NCBI RefSeq assembly: GCF_009730915.1
Contig: NC_052489.1
Coordinates: 30,869,916 to 30,933,915 of the forward strand
DNA from: Dioscorea cayenensis subsp. rotundata
Taxonomy: Eukaryota > Streptophyta > Magnoliopsida > Dioscoreales > Dioscoreaceae
Length of the DNA: 64,000 bases
Reading direction: 5' to 3'
Shown here: positions 29,301-44,869 of the stretch, piece by piece
Layout of the letters: every line of letters begins with the position of its first letter
Numbering within the stretch: position 1 is the stretch's first letter
The notes under the pieces: model-generated
What the model saw: the letters and a program-made list of their open reading frames with translations, nothing else
Database searches by the model: none
What the model was told of the DNA's origin: nothing
Translations under genes and position numbers: made by a program

Positions 29301-32300
29301 GCTTCTCTCTAGGAGTACTGATCCTGCTGTTCGTTCTAGGTCTAAGGTCAAATTTTACTCTACTAATTAGCACACATGCCATGTTTTCTAGACTAAGTTG
29401 GGTGTGCATGATAAAGTTGTGTTGCTCTCTCCCATAAATACCATTTGACATGAAATTCTTGAAAAGGGAAATTTAGTTCAGGATGAATTTTCATCAATTT
29501 GAAGTCATTTATTACAGTTGCACCAATCTTTATTTATATATTTTTTATTTTATTTTATTAATTTCCATTAGTTGCTAGTTCTTTCATTGTTGTTGTTTCT
29601 CTCTCTCCCTCTCTCCCTTTTCTTTTTTTACAGCTGCTAGTCCAGATTTCACATGTTATTGATGGCTGCCATTCATCAGTACTTTTTATCCTGTATGATC
29701 AATGAGTTGAAACTTTTTTCGTTTTGATTTTAGGCTAAGTTTGCATCCTAATAAGTTGATTTTGCTTGTCTTTTGTGTCTTGAGAGAAAGGGAAGTGCTG
29801 TAATGAATGACAGGTTTTCTCCTTTAATGCAATGATATCTTTCTGCTATCGCAACTTTAGAGTCTATATAGTTGAAGTCAATAAAAACTTTTTCCTGTTT
29901 TTCTTGTCACTGCAAATCTTATGGCTTGATGCGATTTTATGATTCTAATCAGATTGTGTACAATACTCTTCTGCTGAGATATTATTTGCATATATGTTGG
30001 TCTAGAGTTCATGGCTGAAGTTTCTACTTAGTTGATCCCTAAGTTGCACTAACCACTGCAGCGATGTTTTATTTAGTTTTGATAACTTGGTAAATTATTC
30101 ATGCTTATTGTTAGCTGAACTTTAATTTATGTCTTGCAAACCACCACTTGGCAGGACCTTTTTATACAAAGCTTGCAGTCTGCTGGAATTCGTGCTGACA
30201 GCCTAAGGGAACTGCTTAAGGTACGCATAAAACCCCCCTGCAGTGCTTTTATTTATTTCTGGCCTTGTTGTGGTCAAAGCATGAAAACTCACATTCCTGG
30301 CACTTCTCTTTTTATAGATAGACTGAAATTTTACTTGATTGTTACAGTTATACAGCTTAACTTAGTTGTATGTCTGCTAGCGGCTAGCCTTATTCAATAA
30401 TTTATACAGCTACTGTACTCTATTGCTTCGTAGGAACTGAAAAGCCAATATTATGGGTCAGATGATGTTATCCTTGAAGATATTGCTCTTCCGGGTTTAC
30501 AAGAACTTAAAGGCTGTTGGCATGGTTCTCTTGATGCCAGTGGAGGTGGCAATGGGGATACAATGGTAATCTGACATGAGGCTGTGACTGACTCAGAAAG
30601 CTTTTCTGTTCATTATTTTCATTGCTTATAAGTTACTCAAAATGGGCATCAGTAGATCATTACATGAATCAATTTGACTTGAGGTCATATTCAGGATTTT
30701 TTTTTTGGGCATGCAAACTTCTCTCTTGGTGCTGGAAATATGTAGCATGCAACTTGATCTGCAGTTGGATTGTCCTCATGCTCTCTGTATAAGCTAATAT
30801 GGTTTAATTCCATCGATGTTCTTTTCTCCATATCAAAAAGTCATAGAAATATGAAAACGGATAGAATTTGATGAACTCGGTTCTGTTCTACCCTTTTTTT
30901 TCCTTAATTGAAGTTGGTTCTTTCTGTTTGCGTATGATTTCTAACTGCGCTGTTGTATTTTTTTCTTAATCTTTCATGAGCTCTTGGATGTGAATTTTTA
31001 CAGTCATTTCTTTTAGTATTGGTGGCATGAGTAAATTAATAGATCTTCTACATGTTGGCATTCATGAAGTCAACATTTGATCCTGACATTCTCAGCCATG
31101 ATAGTTGACACTTGACACTTGACACTTGTTGCTGGAATTATGTTTGTGGAAATTCGTAACGTCTGCTCTTGTTATATAGATGCTTCCCAATGTAATGAGA
31201 CTAGCATATCATGTAAATATATGACCTGCTTGAGCAAAGCAACATTCACTTGATAGAGGTCTGTAGTAACATCTGCTCTTGTTATTTAGATGCAAGTGAT
31301 GTCGTGAGATCAGTGTATTGTGTAAATATATGACCTGCTAGAGCAACATTCATGATAGAGGTATGCGGTTCTCTAGGTTTCCCTATGGCTTACATTATAC
31401 TACATATACTTTAAAAATTAATCCAAAACTTACTTGGTTCTTATATCTAAATTTAATAGTGGGTGAAGGCCCATCTGATATCACCAGGGTTATGTCCTTT
31501 CCTTGAAGCAGGATGCAGCTTAATGTTTTGAGGCAATCAACTAATTACTCCTGCTAAATTTAGTTCATGGAAATTTCTTTACTTTCTATGTGCCTTTATA
31601 TGTTCTCTACAGGCAGATTTTGACTTCCATGGAGAGGATTGGGAGTGGGGAAGCTACAAAACTCAACGTGTCTTGGCATCTGGTGCATACAGCAATAATG
31701 ATGGTTTGCGCCTTGAGAAATTATTTATCCAGAAAGATAATGCAACTCTACATGCTGATGGATGTTTACTGGGACCCATAACAAATCTTCATTTTGCTGT
31801 TCTCAATTTACCCGTTGGTCTGGTTCCCACATTAGTTCAGGTTGTAGGACCCTCAGCCACAGAGTCTGTGCATTCTTTGTGGCAATTGCTGACACCCTTG
31901 AAAGGAATTTTGCACATGGAAGGAGACCTTAGAGGAACTTTTGCAAAGCCAGAGTGTGATGTACAAATCAGGCTTTTGGATGGTGCTGTAGGAGGCATTG
32001 ATCTTGGGCGGGCTGAGATTGTTGCTTCAATAACCTCAACAAGTCGGTTTTTATTTAAAGCCAACTTTGAACCAGTTACCCAAAGTGGCCATGTACATAT
32101 TCAGGGAAGCGTTCCTGTGGCTTATGTTCAAAATGATCTGGAGGAGGAGATTGATAAGGAAAGGAGAATTGCTGGTGGAGCCATAAGGATTCCAGTTTGG
32201 GTAAAAGATGCTGGAAGAGGATCTACTGATGAGACTAATGAGAAGAAGGTTATCAGAGACAGACCTGAGGAGGGATGGGAACTTCAGATAGCTGAAAAAT

Positions 32301-35300
32301 TCAAAGGTTTGAACTGGAATATTTTAGATGATGCGGAGGTGAGAATAGATGCAGATATCAAAGATGGAGGGATGATGCTGGTAACTGCCTTGAGTCCTTA
32401 CGCAGAATGGGTTCATGGGTATGCTGACATTGTCCTTCAGGTGAGCCAATTTTACAGTGTTGTTTAATGTTATTAGTTTTTTTTTATTTTTATTTTGCTG
32501 TGACTTCTTTTAATGAACATTTTATGCGAGTGGTGGGCTCTGTATGGTTTTACAGTTAGACTGTTGGCTCCTTTCACATTTATAAATTTGTTGATTTCTT
32601 GTTATAGTCATTCAAGTTGTACATGCGAAATCAAGCTGTCTTTTTTTTTAGCGTGATGGTTTGGTAGCAGTAGTTCATGGTTTAAATCTGCTGCATTGCA
32701 TCAATGGTTCAAACTGTTGATATGTTGGTATTTTTCACTCAGATGTTTCTTCTGATGTCATCACTATGCACAATTCTTGTGAGCATTATATCATTGATTG
32801 TGATTCAAAGAAGTTCAAACATGTCCCTTGTTTGATTAGACTGACCATCTGCAGATTTATTTTAAATATCAGGATGGAGGTTTGGTTGAGAAACAGAGAA
32901 CTGAATTATTTTGGAAACCAAGCTCTATTATTTTTATGATGTAAAATTTAAAATTGAGAGATAATGGAGCTGATCATGATTTTATTCCACATGGGCATCG
33001 AGGTGTTAGCTTCAGGTTGAGGAGGCGGCTTCTCTATCACTTGAAAAAGTATTTGAGAATGAGAAGTTTCATGTTTGTTGAGAGGTTTCACAATGTGGCT
33101 CTGGTTTTGCTTCTGCATCTGCAATATCTGTCATTTGATTATTTGCTTTATTATAGTGGATATAAATGTCAATATATTAAGTATTCTATTACATGATCCT
33201 TGTACAGTGTTTCTGAGCTTTTGAGTTAAGATTGTTTGCAACTGTTAACCAGTATATGTTCCTGATAGGTCAGGGGCACCATTGAGCAACCAATTGTTGA
33301 TGGATCTGCATCAGTGCACAGGGCTTCAGTTTCTTCTCCGGTCCTTCGAAAGCCTCTTACAAATATAGGGGGGTCAGTTCAAGTTATATCAAATAGGCTA
33401 TGTATCAGTTCCCTGGAAAGCAGAGTAAGCAGAAAGGGGAAGCTATTTCTGAAGGGCAATTTGCCTCTCAAAATCAGTGAATCTTCATCCAGTGATAAAA
33501 TCGATGTGAAATGTGAAGTTCTAGAAGTACGAGCCAAAAATATTCTGAGGTTAATGTTCTTTGCTTGCAATACATTTTTCTTCAGTTGATGTAGGCTTCT
33601 ATTGTTTCTTTCCTTTTAGCAATGTGTGTGCGCTTACATTTTCTAGAACATCTTTCACCATATCTACAGTATTAGCTCTGCCATGTTATGTCTTCATGAT
33701 TTAATTTTGTATTAAATTTATAATAGCATTCTGTTTAACATGGATTCTTATGTTGGTTACTTTTAATCATCACAGTGGCCAAGTTGACAGCCAAATGCAG
33801 ATTACAGGATCAATATTGCAGCCAAACATCACTGGAATGATCAAATTAAGCCATGGTGAAGCTTATTTGCCTCATGATAAGGGCAATGGTGCAGCTATTA
33901 ATACACTGACATCAAGGCAGTCTGCGTTTCCCACTGCTGGTTACAGTGGCATAGGCGCTTCTGGGCATGTCTCGAGATTTTTTGGATCTTTATCTTCCTC
34001 ATATGACAGATTGCCTCAACCTGCTGGTACATTTCGTCATTTGAACTTATTTCTCAACCATGTATTGCTTTTAGAAACTTTGAACCTAGACATACTGATT
34101 AAATTTGGTAAAGTGAGATGATTCATATCCTCATGTGAAGGTAACTTTTTCTTATTGAAGGACCATTTACTGTTTTGCAGGAAAATTTCAGCACCAAATA
34201 TATCTCTCTTATAAGCAAACATTAGTGCATAGTTATTGTGTTGTAGAGTTTCTTGACTTGTTTGTCTGTAAAGCTGCAGCAGAAATAACCAAATGTTTTG
34301 TAAAACTTGTGTTATTTGTACCAAACGAACTTGTTGGGCTAGCTTAACTTCTAGGCATGTATTGTTTTGATATCATGTGGATTGCTAAAGCTATATATTT
34401 AAGGTATTTTTTAATGTCAATCTTATGTGCAACATGTGGTAGTTTTTCACCCTGCAAGTCTTCTTGTGGACGCTACTATAGCTTATGAAAATCTGGCAAA
34501 AGAACTATTCTTATTTGCATGTTTACGATTTAATGCTGTGGCTAATGTGACTTATTTTGAGTTCTTATAGGTAGTGAATCTGAAATTAGGAAGGAAATTG
34601 ATCAAGCCATTGCCAGGCCAGGTGTTGATATTTGGCTTACAGACCTGAAGCTGGTGCTTGGACCAGAATTGAAGATAGTGTATCCTTTAATTCTCAACTT
34701 TGCTGTTAGTGGTGAACTTGAGCTTAATGGTTTGGCCCATCCAAAATGGATAAAACCAAAGGGCATCTTAAGTTTTGAAAATGGTGATGTCAATTTAGTT
34801 GCCACACAGGTGATTTTCACTTTATGACAATTTTGCAAATATTTCCTGGAAAACTTCAACTATTTTCTGAAAAAGTAGGCTTTTTCTTTTTGGTGTTAGT
34901 GTTAAATTTATGTTTCTCAGTGACAATGATTTTAAATTATTGAAACAGGTTAGGCTTAAACGGGACCATCTAAATATAGCAAAATTTGAGCCTGAACTTG
35001 GTTTGGATCCAATTTTAGATTTAGTGCTGGTTGGATCTGAATGGCAGTTCAAGATACAAAGTCGTGCCAGTACCTGGCAAGACAATTTGGTTGTAACATC
35101 TACCCGGTCTGTGGATCAGGATGTTCTCTCGCCTACTGAGGTAAAGGAGAGTGGCAAAATCATATATTTGCGCTGTTGGTTTCCTGATTATATGTTTTTG
35201 TGTGCTAGTTTGTAGTTTATTGTGTGTCAACATCTTTACTCAAATAACATGCATCTGTACACTTTTGTGTGTTCCACAGAACTCTACTACAATGCAATGT

Positions 35301-36615
35301 TTGGGAAAAATATACTGCTGCACATGATTTAATGCATCAAGCATGTTTGTACTCGAGTGGATTTCTTGAGGAAATATTTTTTTGATAATTATATCTTTGT
35401 TTCTGGCATGCTTTTACTTTATTGTTAGATGACATCTTTGTTTGTAACAAAGGATTAGAATGTCTATTTTTCTCCAAGGGATTTAACAAACACTCAATCA
35501 CATATACATTTGCACATGGAGGAAAGGCGATGGTATTGATGAGACGAGCACCTTGCCCTTAACTATTTGAACAAGTCTCGACACTATCAATTGTTTAAAA
35601 TTTGTTGAATGTTTAAAATCATACATCTTTGGCTGTCTTACAAATTCTGACCACTTTACTGACTTTAGACTATCTAATGAACTTGGTTCAATTTATAGAT
35701 ACCAAATTGGTAGATTAAAATCGTCAAGCAATTTCTTTAAATGGCAATTTGAATACTGTCACATTTTTTTTTGCCAATAATATGTTTATAATTTAGACAT
35801 TGTATATCTGTCTAATTTTAAATCATGAAGAGCATCTTGAGTTTCTGCTGTTCAATCCTCTAATATTGAGTTTTGCAGGCTGCTAGGGCTTTTGAGAGTC
35901 AACTAGCAGAATCTTTGTTGGAGGGGGATGGTCAGCTTGCCTTCAAGAAACTTGCAACTGCAACACTGGAAACCTTGATGCCGAGAATAGAAGGAAAAGG
36001 AGAGTTTGGTCAGGCGAGATGGAGGCTAGTATATGCTCCGCAGATCCCAAGTTTGTTATCTGTTGACCCTACAGTTGATCCCTTGAGGTCCCTAGCCAAT
36101 AACATATCTTTTGGTACTGAAGTTGAAGTGCAGTTAGGGAAGCGCATTCAGGTGATCTCATTCCCATATTGTTATATGATATGAACAGTCTCTATATGAT
36201 CCGTCATTTATTGATTATAAGGTTGCTTTTAATGTGAAACAGAAAGCCATATCAGTTGTTGTATTTAAAGTCATTACTGTTTGCTGAATGTTATGGGCTT
36301 GATATTTTACAAAATCAAATTATTTCCAAAAAATGTTATTTTTGTTTGAAATTTTAGTGTTTAATTAATTGCAAAGTTATCCGGCTCATCTCTTTGTTAA
36401 ATTTGATTCCAGTTTTAAATTTTTTTACTTTTCATTTCAGTCTCATGTTGAATCTTTTGCCCTTGCAGGCCTCCATAGTCAGACAAATGAAGGACTCTGA
36501 AATGGCCATGCAGTGGACATTAATGTACCAGCTTACCAGCCGTCTCCGGGTGCTTTTCCAGTCTGCACCTTCAAACCGTCTTCTTTTTGAGTACTCTGCA
36601 ACATCTCAAGATTAG
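17304..36615 (+). CDS. TIC236: TIC236 / EMB2410, TamB-like inner-envelope protein of the chloroplast import machinery
   Basis: TIC236 spans the chloroplast intermembrane space and links the TOC and TIC translocons. Rice SSG4 is the orthologue. Exons: 17304-19232, 19840-20038, 20171-20230, 21289-21393, 22011-22151, 22908-22970, 24833-25060, 25164-25247, 25666-25823, 25971-26460, 26600-26770, 26908-26967, 27835-27957, 29071-29346, 30155-30220, 30434-30565, 31613-32440, 33269-33549, 33776-34026, 34571-34809, 34949-35140, 35879-36151 and 36469-36615. They encode about 2164 residues, close to the 2166 I recall for Arabidopsis. The N terminus is a transit-peptide-like region, followed by one membrane segment at about residues 108-128. 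A long beta-rich body follows, and the C-terminal TamB (DUF490) domain lies in exons 19-23, ending YSATSQD. One extra G at 18339-18341 breaks the frame between EKSFG and VKVPGSG. Exon 5 starts at 22011 because that reading matches the family (EVKAGLCFRGQ). Confidence 0.95.
20633..20655 (+). repeat. (TG)n microsatellite in TIC236 intron 3
   Basis: A run of about 11 TG units lies in an intron. A (TTG)n run follows at about 20963-20984. Confidence 0.85.
22544..22920 (+). repeat. Three copies of the exon 6 splice-acceptor segment in TIC236 intron 5
   Basis: A segment beginning GACATGCTT and continuing AGATAATAtTCCTCCTG up to the acceptor occurs at about 22544-22621, 22628-22705 and 22862-22920. 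Only the third is the true 3' splice site (AG at 22906-22907). The first keeps an intact CAG at 22588-22590, and the second has CTG instead. Confidence 0.85.
31155..31365 (+). repeat. Tandem duplication of about 107 bp in TIC236 intron 16
   Basis: Copies at about 31155-31262 and 31265-31365 share CTGCTCTTGTTAT, TGTAAATATATGACCTGCT, GAGCAA, ACATTCA and GATAGAGGT, with small indels. A short triplicate of TTGACAC lies just upstream, at about 31105-31128. Confidence 0.8.
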
Positions 36616-37870
36616 ATTACCTGTTGGAAAAGGTAAGTGATAATTTTTGTATACTAGATTAGCAATTCTAAATTTGTTTTTTTTTGTAAATAAGAAGCAT
36701 CTCTTGATCATCTTATGTTAAAAAAGGAGCTAGCTATCTCTACTCATACGTTGTAAAAATTGCACATTAAGTTAAGGTCTAAATTAATTTGATGAGCCTC
36801 AAAAGAACATTTCATTCCCCAGTGAAAAATTCTTCTGAATGACTCAATTGGCTGCATGGCATGTCTGCATAGATACTCCCATTTATGAAAAAGAAATAGA
36901 TGAGAGTCAGTCACCTGTATTGCAATTTGTGGATGCCTCTCATCTGGTAATATAACAACAGTTGTATCTTCTTATGGTAGCTCCTGTGCTGAAATTTCTG
37001 GTGATTTGGATGGAAGTTTATATGTAATAGATGGTAAACCAAAAATATTTCCAGGATCTCAAGTTTGGAACAATATTCATGACACGCTAATGGCCTCTTG
37101 GTCTATTGATACTAAGGTCTTTTTTGTACGGAGATTGAACTTCAAAACTCACACTCACTCATTGTTCACTCATTGTAAGATCACATGTGTTGTGGCCATA
37201 GTTTCACATAAATGAAGATGTCCTTGATTTTGCTTAAATGAGGTGCCTATTGTCTATTTATCGTGCACACAAAAAAATAATAATAATAAAAATAAATAAA
37301 TAAATAAACATGATGAATGGCACCCGGATGAGTCCAAGCTAAAGTGTTTTTATTATTATTATTGTTATTATTATTATTTTTAATTTTTGTATCTGACAAT
37401 GTTTGAATCAAGATGTCATTGATGCGTCCTGGATATGGATGGTTCATTTTGTATTTAAATAAAAATGAAAAGTTTTCATTTTTAACTAATTACATATGTA
37501 TCTCTTTAATTTTGATTTTTTCCCCCAAAATTTTATAAGAGTTTAAATAACTGGATTTTATTATTTAAAAAAAAAAACCTAATCACAATTTCAACTAATT
37601 GGAAAATTGCAAAGAAATTGATCATTTATTGTTGAAAACAAATCTAGTGAGGAGTGAGGAAACTGAAGTGTGTAAAAATAAGTGAAAAGCCATTCTTGGC
37701 AAAACATTTGACTAAACCAAAAATAAATAAATAAATAAATTAAATTAAATTAAATTAAAATAAAAGACAAAAACTAGTGATGATAAAAGTAAGCAGTTTA
37801 ATAATGCCACTGTTCTTCAGAAGTACAATAATGTCTTCAATCTGCTTAGAGATAGAGAGAGAAGATAATT
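36616..37870. other. TIC236 3'UTR and convergent intergenic DNA
   Basis: A consensus donor (AG/GTAAGT) at 36632 lies 17 bases after the stop codon, and a plausible acceptor (GGTAG) at 36981 precedes non-coding sequence, so a 3'UTR intron is possible. The rest is AT-rich, with short (AATA)n runs near 37290 and 37720. I see no gene. Confidence 0.5.
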
Positions 37871-40496
<2,626 letters not shown>

Positions 40497-40506
40497 TGCT
40501 CTCAGT

Positions 40507-40507
<1 letters not shown>

Positions 40508-40569
<62 letters not shown>
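40508..40569. repeat. (TAA)n microsatellite, about 20 units, 11 bp upstream of the SCPL start codon
   Basis: An uninterrupted 62-bp trinucleotide run, read as TTA/ATT on the transcribed strand. It lies in the immediate 5' leader of the carboxypeptidase gene. Confidence 0.95.
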
Positions 40570-41217
40570 GAGGTTCATATATACTTAGACAAAGAGTGCA
40601 TGGAGATGTGAGAGAGAGAAAAGAGAAAAAGGGGGTGCAAGCTTTTGTCTTATGGCTGACAAGGTTCATTCTAGGGAAGAATATAAAGAATTATTGCAAG
40701 ATTATAAAATTGGCAGCTTTTCAATGAATATTTTGCCTTCTACTTCAAAGCTTTGACTGAAGAGAATGACATTTTAGAACTATGATGACATGAGTTTATG
40801 CTTCTTGTTTAACAACTCTCATTTTTTTTTTTCTTTCTTTCTATATATATAATTTAAATATTTAGTAACCATATGTTTTTCTTTTCCTTGTTGATGAATT
40901 GAAAGAAAAAAAATATCTTGTTGATGTATTAAATTTTATTGATAAGGAAAGCTCACTCTCGTATTATTTTATTGATTTTGCGCTCTTTCTAACAATGATA
41001 TATATGGATTTTTAAATATTAATAACTCTCAATTCTTTTTTTCAATATTTAGCAACCCATGAGTTTTTCTTTTCCTTGCTGATGAAGTGAAAGAAAAAAA
41101 AAATATCTTGCTGATGTATTAAATTTGATTGATAAGGAAAGCTCATCATGTACTATTTTAGAAATATTAATCATAAATTATTGGAATATATTGATTTTCC
41201 ACTCTTTCTAAAAGAAA

Positions 41218-41272
<55 letters not shown>

Positions 41273-44198
41273 CTTTAAATATTAACACATTATATCAGTG
41301 CAATAGGATGGAAGCATGTAAATGTAAGCCTGATACCTGGGCCTGATTGTGATTTGGACCACTCATACAAGTGGGCCTGAGTTCCAAGATTGGCCCATAT
41401 CCCAAGAAACACATATGTTAATGAAAATTTGTATTATAAAATAGAGATTTACTGATTCATAACAATTGGTAATTTATTTATTTATTTATCTAGATGTTAT
41501 TTTAAATTTGGCTGAAGAATATTGTTTTCATTAATCCATAGTTCTTGGTTTGTATTTTTTACAAGTTATTTATAAAAGTGTTTTCTCTACCATTAGTCCC
41601 TGTTTATAGCAGCAACAAAAACAAATCTCCCAGCAGTTTACTATTAAGGGAAATAATTAAAACAAATATTTTGCAATCTCAACATTATTCTCAATTAACT
41701 CTATATAATTATTGTTTATTTTTAACTTTTTATATTTGGAAAATAAGAATTTATTTTTCGTATCTTTGTTTTATTTTTATTTTTAAAATTATTATCCAAA
41801 AAAACACATTTTTTTCTCTTTTCGGATCCGATTGCCCATCTTTACTCCCTTTTATTCACTTTACTTTTGATATTTATTTGACTTGAAAATTCCCTCATAT
41901 ATCCCTTCATAGATTAATTCAATATTATATATATATATATATATATAAAAATTTGATTTAAAATGAAGACAAATCTTTCGATCAGACCCGACCTGATTCG
42001 ACTAGACCCGATGAGAAGGAAAAATCGACATAAATGATGTCGGAAAGAGACTTGGTGTGACCCAACCCGTTTGGTGCTTAGGCCAAGCCAAGAAGAGACA
42101 AGAATCTAAAAAATAGCTCAGTGTGTGTTTTTATTTTTGGACTTAATTCAAAACTCAAAATGTTTCAGATTTGGATCATGTCTCATCTTCTTTCACACAT
42201 TATAAACATTTGCTAGCCCACCTCTTTTCATGTCTTCCACTGAAACATGCCATTTTGTTGTTTTTGTTATTTCAAAATTTATTTATTTTTTTAAAGAATT
42301 TTTAATTTGGATTTTCTAATTTAATTTTTTTAAAATTAGTGAATATTGTGATGGTTTTATATCAATAATTTATTTGAGTGTGCATCCACTCTAGCTATTG
42401 TAAGTTATTATTCCTAGTATGGATTAAGATATCACAATTTTCCTTATTCAGTTTAATTGAATTTTACGTCATTACTTTATAATATTTAATGAAAATATAA
42501 TATATATATATATATATAGTAAACAAACATTTAAATAGCAAGTGATCAAGGCTGAAAAACGTTCACTAAATTTCAATAATAATAATAATAAAAAATCTAT
42601 GACTTTATGGAAATATTATATACATGCTTTAAATTTGAGAAAAATTCTAATAATATAATCAAATCCTTGCTAATACTCTCTTGATTAGTAAAAACAATTT
42701 ACAATTTTTCTTTAAAATCACTTCTCTTTTTAAATTCAAGAAAAAAATGAAAATAATAATATTATTTTTCATAAAACAAATATATCATATTGCATAAAAC
42801 AAATCTCCAAACTCTATACTTTATGTAATTAACATGATTTATTCAATTAAATTGAGTAAATTTGGTTGCACAAAACACAACAATATATTTTACTTTTGAA
42901 AATATATACATAGAAAATGCCCACCAACAGGCAATTTGACAAAGATACATTTAAGCATTTTAATATATATATACACACACACACACACACCAATTATGTG
43001 TTCCTTTCCCACCCGGGTTCATGCACTTTCAAATAAATAAATAAACAAATGAAAATATTGGACCACCATCATCATCACATAATTGTATGACTATTTTAAA
43101 CAAAAAATAAATATAAAATTCTTTGGCTTTCACAGTGTATTTGACTCTTTTTAATATAATATCTTTTCTATTGTTCTCCTCACGTGCAGCATAACACCGC
43201 AAACATATTATATTACTTAAATTTTATCATCAACATGCAATTAGGTACAAAGATAAAGAAAAAAAATTAATAAAAAAAGAAAAAAAAGGGATTCATACTG
43301 TAAATGCAACTAGTAGTACATACTTAATTTAGAATCAGGATGAGAGAGATTAGCAATAACAGTAGATAAATAGTAAACGGAACAGTACCGAAGCATATGC
43401 CTCAGAGAAATGGGTTTGATATGTTGGGCAGGTGCATTAGAAATATGATTGTATGATTGTGATTAATTAAATTATTATATAAATATAATTGAATAGTTAT
43501 GTTTAAAATATTAGTACATCTCATATTTTTACTGTGTTACTATTTATAAATATAATAATACGGTTAGTAATACACTGGCATAATCATTGGATTAAAATTC
43601 TACTGATATTAACGGTCGTGGAATATATATATATATATATATAAATTTTCATAAATATAAGATAAGTTTAAAAACCAATATAAATAATATAAAAAAATAA
43701 AAAAATTATATAATAAACACCTTTGATTATACTTCAATTCTTTTTTTATTATATATTTTTTTCTTTCTCATTTATAACAAATGAGGGGCATTTATAACAA
43801 CTCAAGAGTAAAATAGATGATAAAATAAATTTGATTAAAGAGTCTAAAATATATTGATAAGTGAAATAGTAACAATACTAGGTGATTGGTACAATAAAAC
43901 ATGAGTAACTGCTAAATGACTACAACAATAAAATGCAGATAGATGTCAACTGTTACAAAAATGATGGTTGTTACAATACCGTAATCTACTAGAGTGTTGT
44001 CATTTGCTACAATAGATATTTACTGTTTTTATTGTACTCATAACAATTTATAATATTTATTGAATTAGGACTTAGGAGTTGGTAATCTTTTAATTTTTGA
44101 TTAAAAATTAGGCAGTGAGCTTCAGTTATGGTTGGCAGTTGGAATTAATAGTTTGATAGTTGTGATTCCATACAAATGATGCATATTATCAATAGATT
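40570..44198. other. Gene-free AT-rich region upstream of the SCPL gene
   Basis: No host gene is visible. The stretch contains a tandem duplication at about 40810-41228 and (TA)n runs at about 41219-41266, 41928-41946, 42501-42517 and 43625-43641. It also has a (CA)n run near 42972-42990 and a GC-richer patch at about 41975-42110. The open frames are low-complexity. Confidence 0.6.
40810..41228. repeat. Diverged tandem duplication, unit about 210 bp
   Basis: Two copies, about 40810-41020 and 41021-41228, share AACTCTCA, TTTAGYAACC, TTTTTCTTTTCCTTG, TGATGTATTAAATTT and GATAAGGAAAGCTCA in the same order. I recognise no TE family. Confidence 0.75.
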
Positions 44199-44203
44199 AT
44201 ATG
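44199..44203. repeat. Target-site duplication ATATG, left copy
   Basis: Five bases directly before the left LTR, identical to 49489-49493. Confidence 0.9.
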
Positions 44204-44734
44204 TGTTGGGGGGACTTAATGCTTCACTTAAGACCCCTTTCGGAAGCACTAACACACCCGTAGATGTCCCAATAACCTGCTCAAGGTTAGTCTCCAAAAC
44301 ACATGCAAAACATAGGACTATAATAGAGAAAGAAAGATAAACACACACAAACCACTTATCACAAGAATTACGTGAGTTCTAGCACTCTGCCTACGCCTCC
44401 ACGGGGGTCGGGAATTGAAATCCACTCATGAAGAATATCTCCGATGGCTCGAACAACTCTCAAGCCTCGCCTCAAGAAGAAAAACAATAAGAAAAATCCC
44501 CGAGTTATATATACCTCATATCCAACTCGATGAGAGATAATCTTATTAGCATATATTATATGCTAATATATCCTTATATACTAACATAATAATATATGCT
44601 AATATATCCTTATATACTAACATAATAATATATATGCTAATATATCTATATAACATAAGTCAACATGCGACTAACACGCACATGCCCACAAAAGCCACTC
44701 ATAGTTTATTTCTTATCATTGCTTTCTCTTCACA
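44204..44734 (-). repeat. 3' LTR of the copia element (left on the plus strand)
   Basis: It starts TGTTGGGGG and ends TTCTCTTCACA on the plus strand. It is about 42 bp longer than its partner because the AT-rich unit TATGCTAATATATCC... is duplicated at about 44558-44630. Confidence 0.92.
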
Positions 44735-44755
44735 ATTCTCCACCTCGCTTCTCAT
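44735..44755 (-). other. Polypurine tract of the copia element
   Basis: Read on the minus strand, GAAGCGAGGTGGAGAAT directly precedes the 3' LTR. This is the position and composition expected of the plus-strand primer. Confidence 0.7.
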
Positions 44756-44869
44756 TTGATACCAAATGTGGAACGAATAAGGATTTCTTCATGCTCGAGA
44801 CCATCAAGATAGAACATCTTCACCAAACTCAAATAGTCGATTCCCAACCCCAAAAATTCCCTTTATTAG

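Noticed and set aside
41545-41886. 113-codon plus-strand frame in the AT-rich desert
   Set aside because: It is low-complexity and Phe/Leu/Ile-rich, with no recognisable motif. It looks like chance in AT-rich DNA.
44520-44650. Palindromic TATGCTAATATAT sequences as a small-RNA hairpin
   Set aside because: They are part of both LTRs and are explained by the AT-rich tandem units there.
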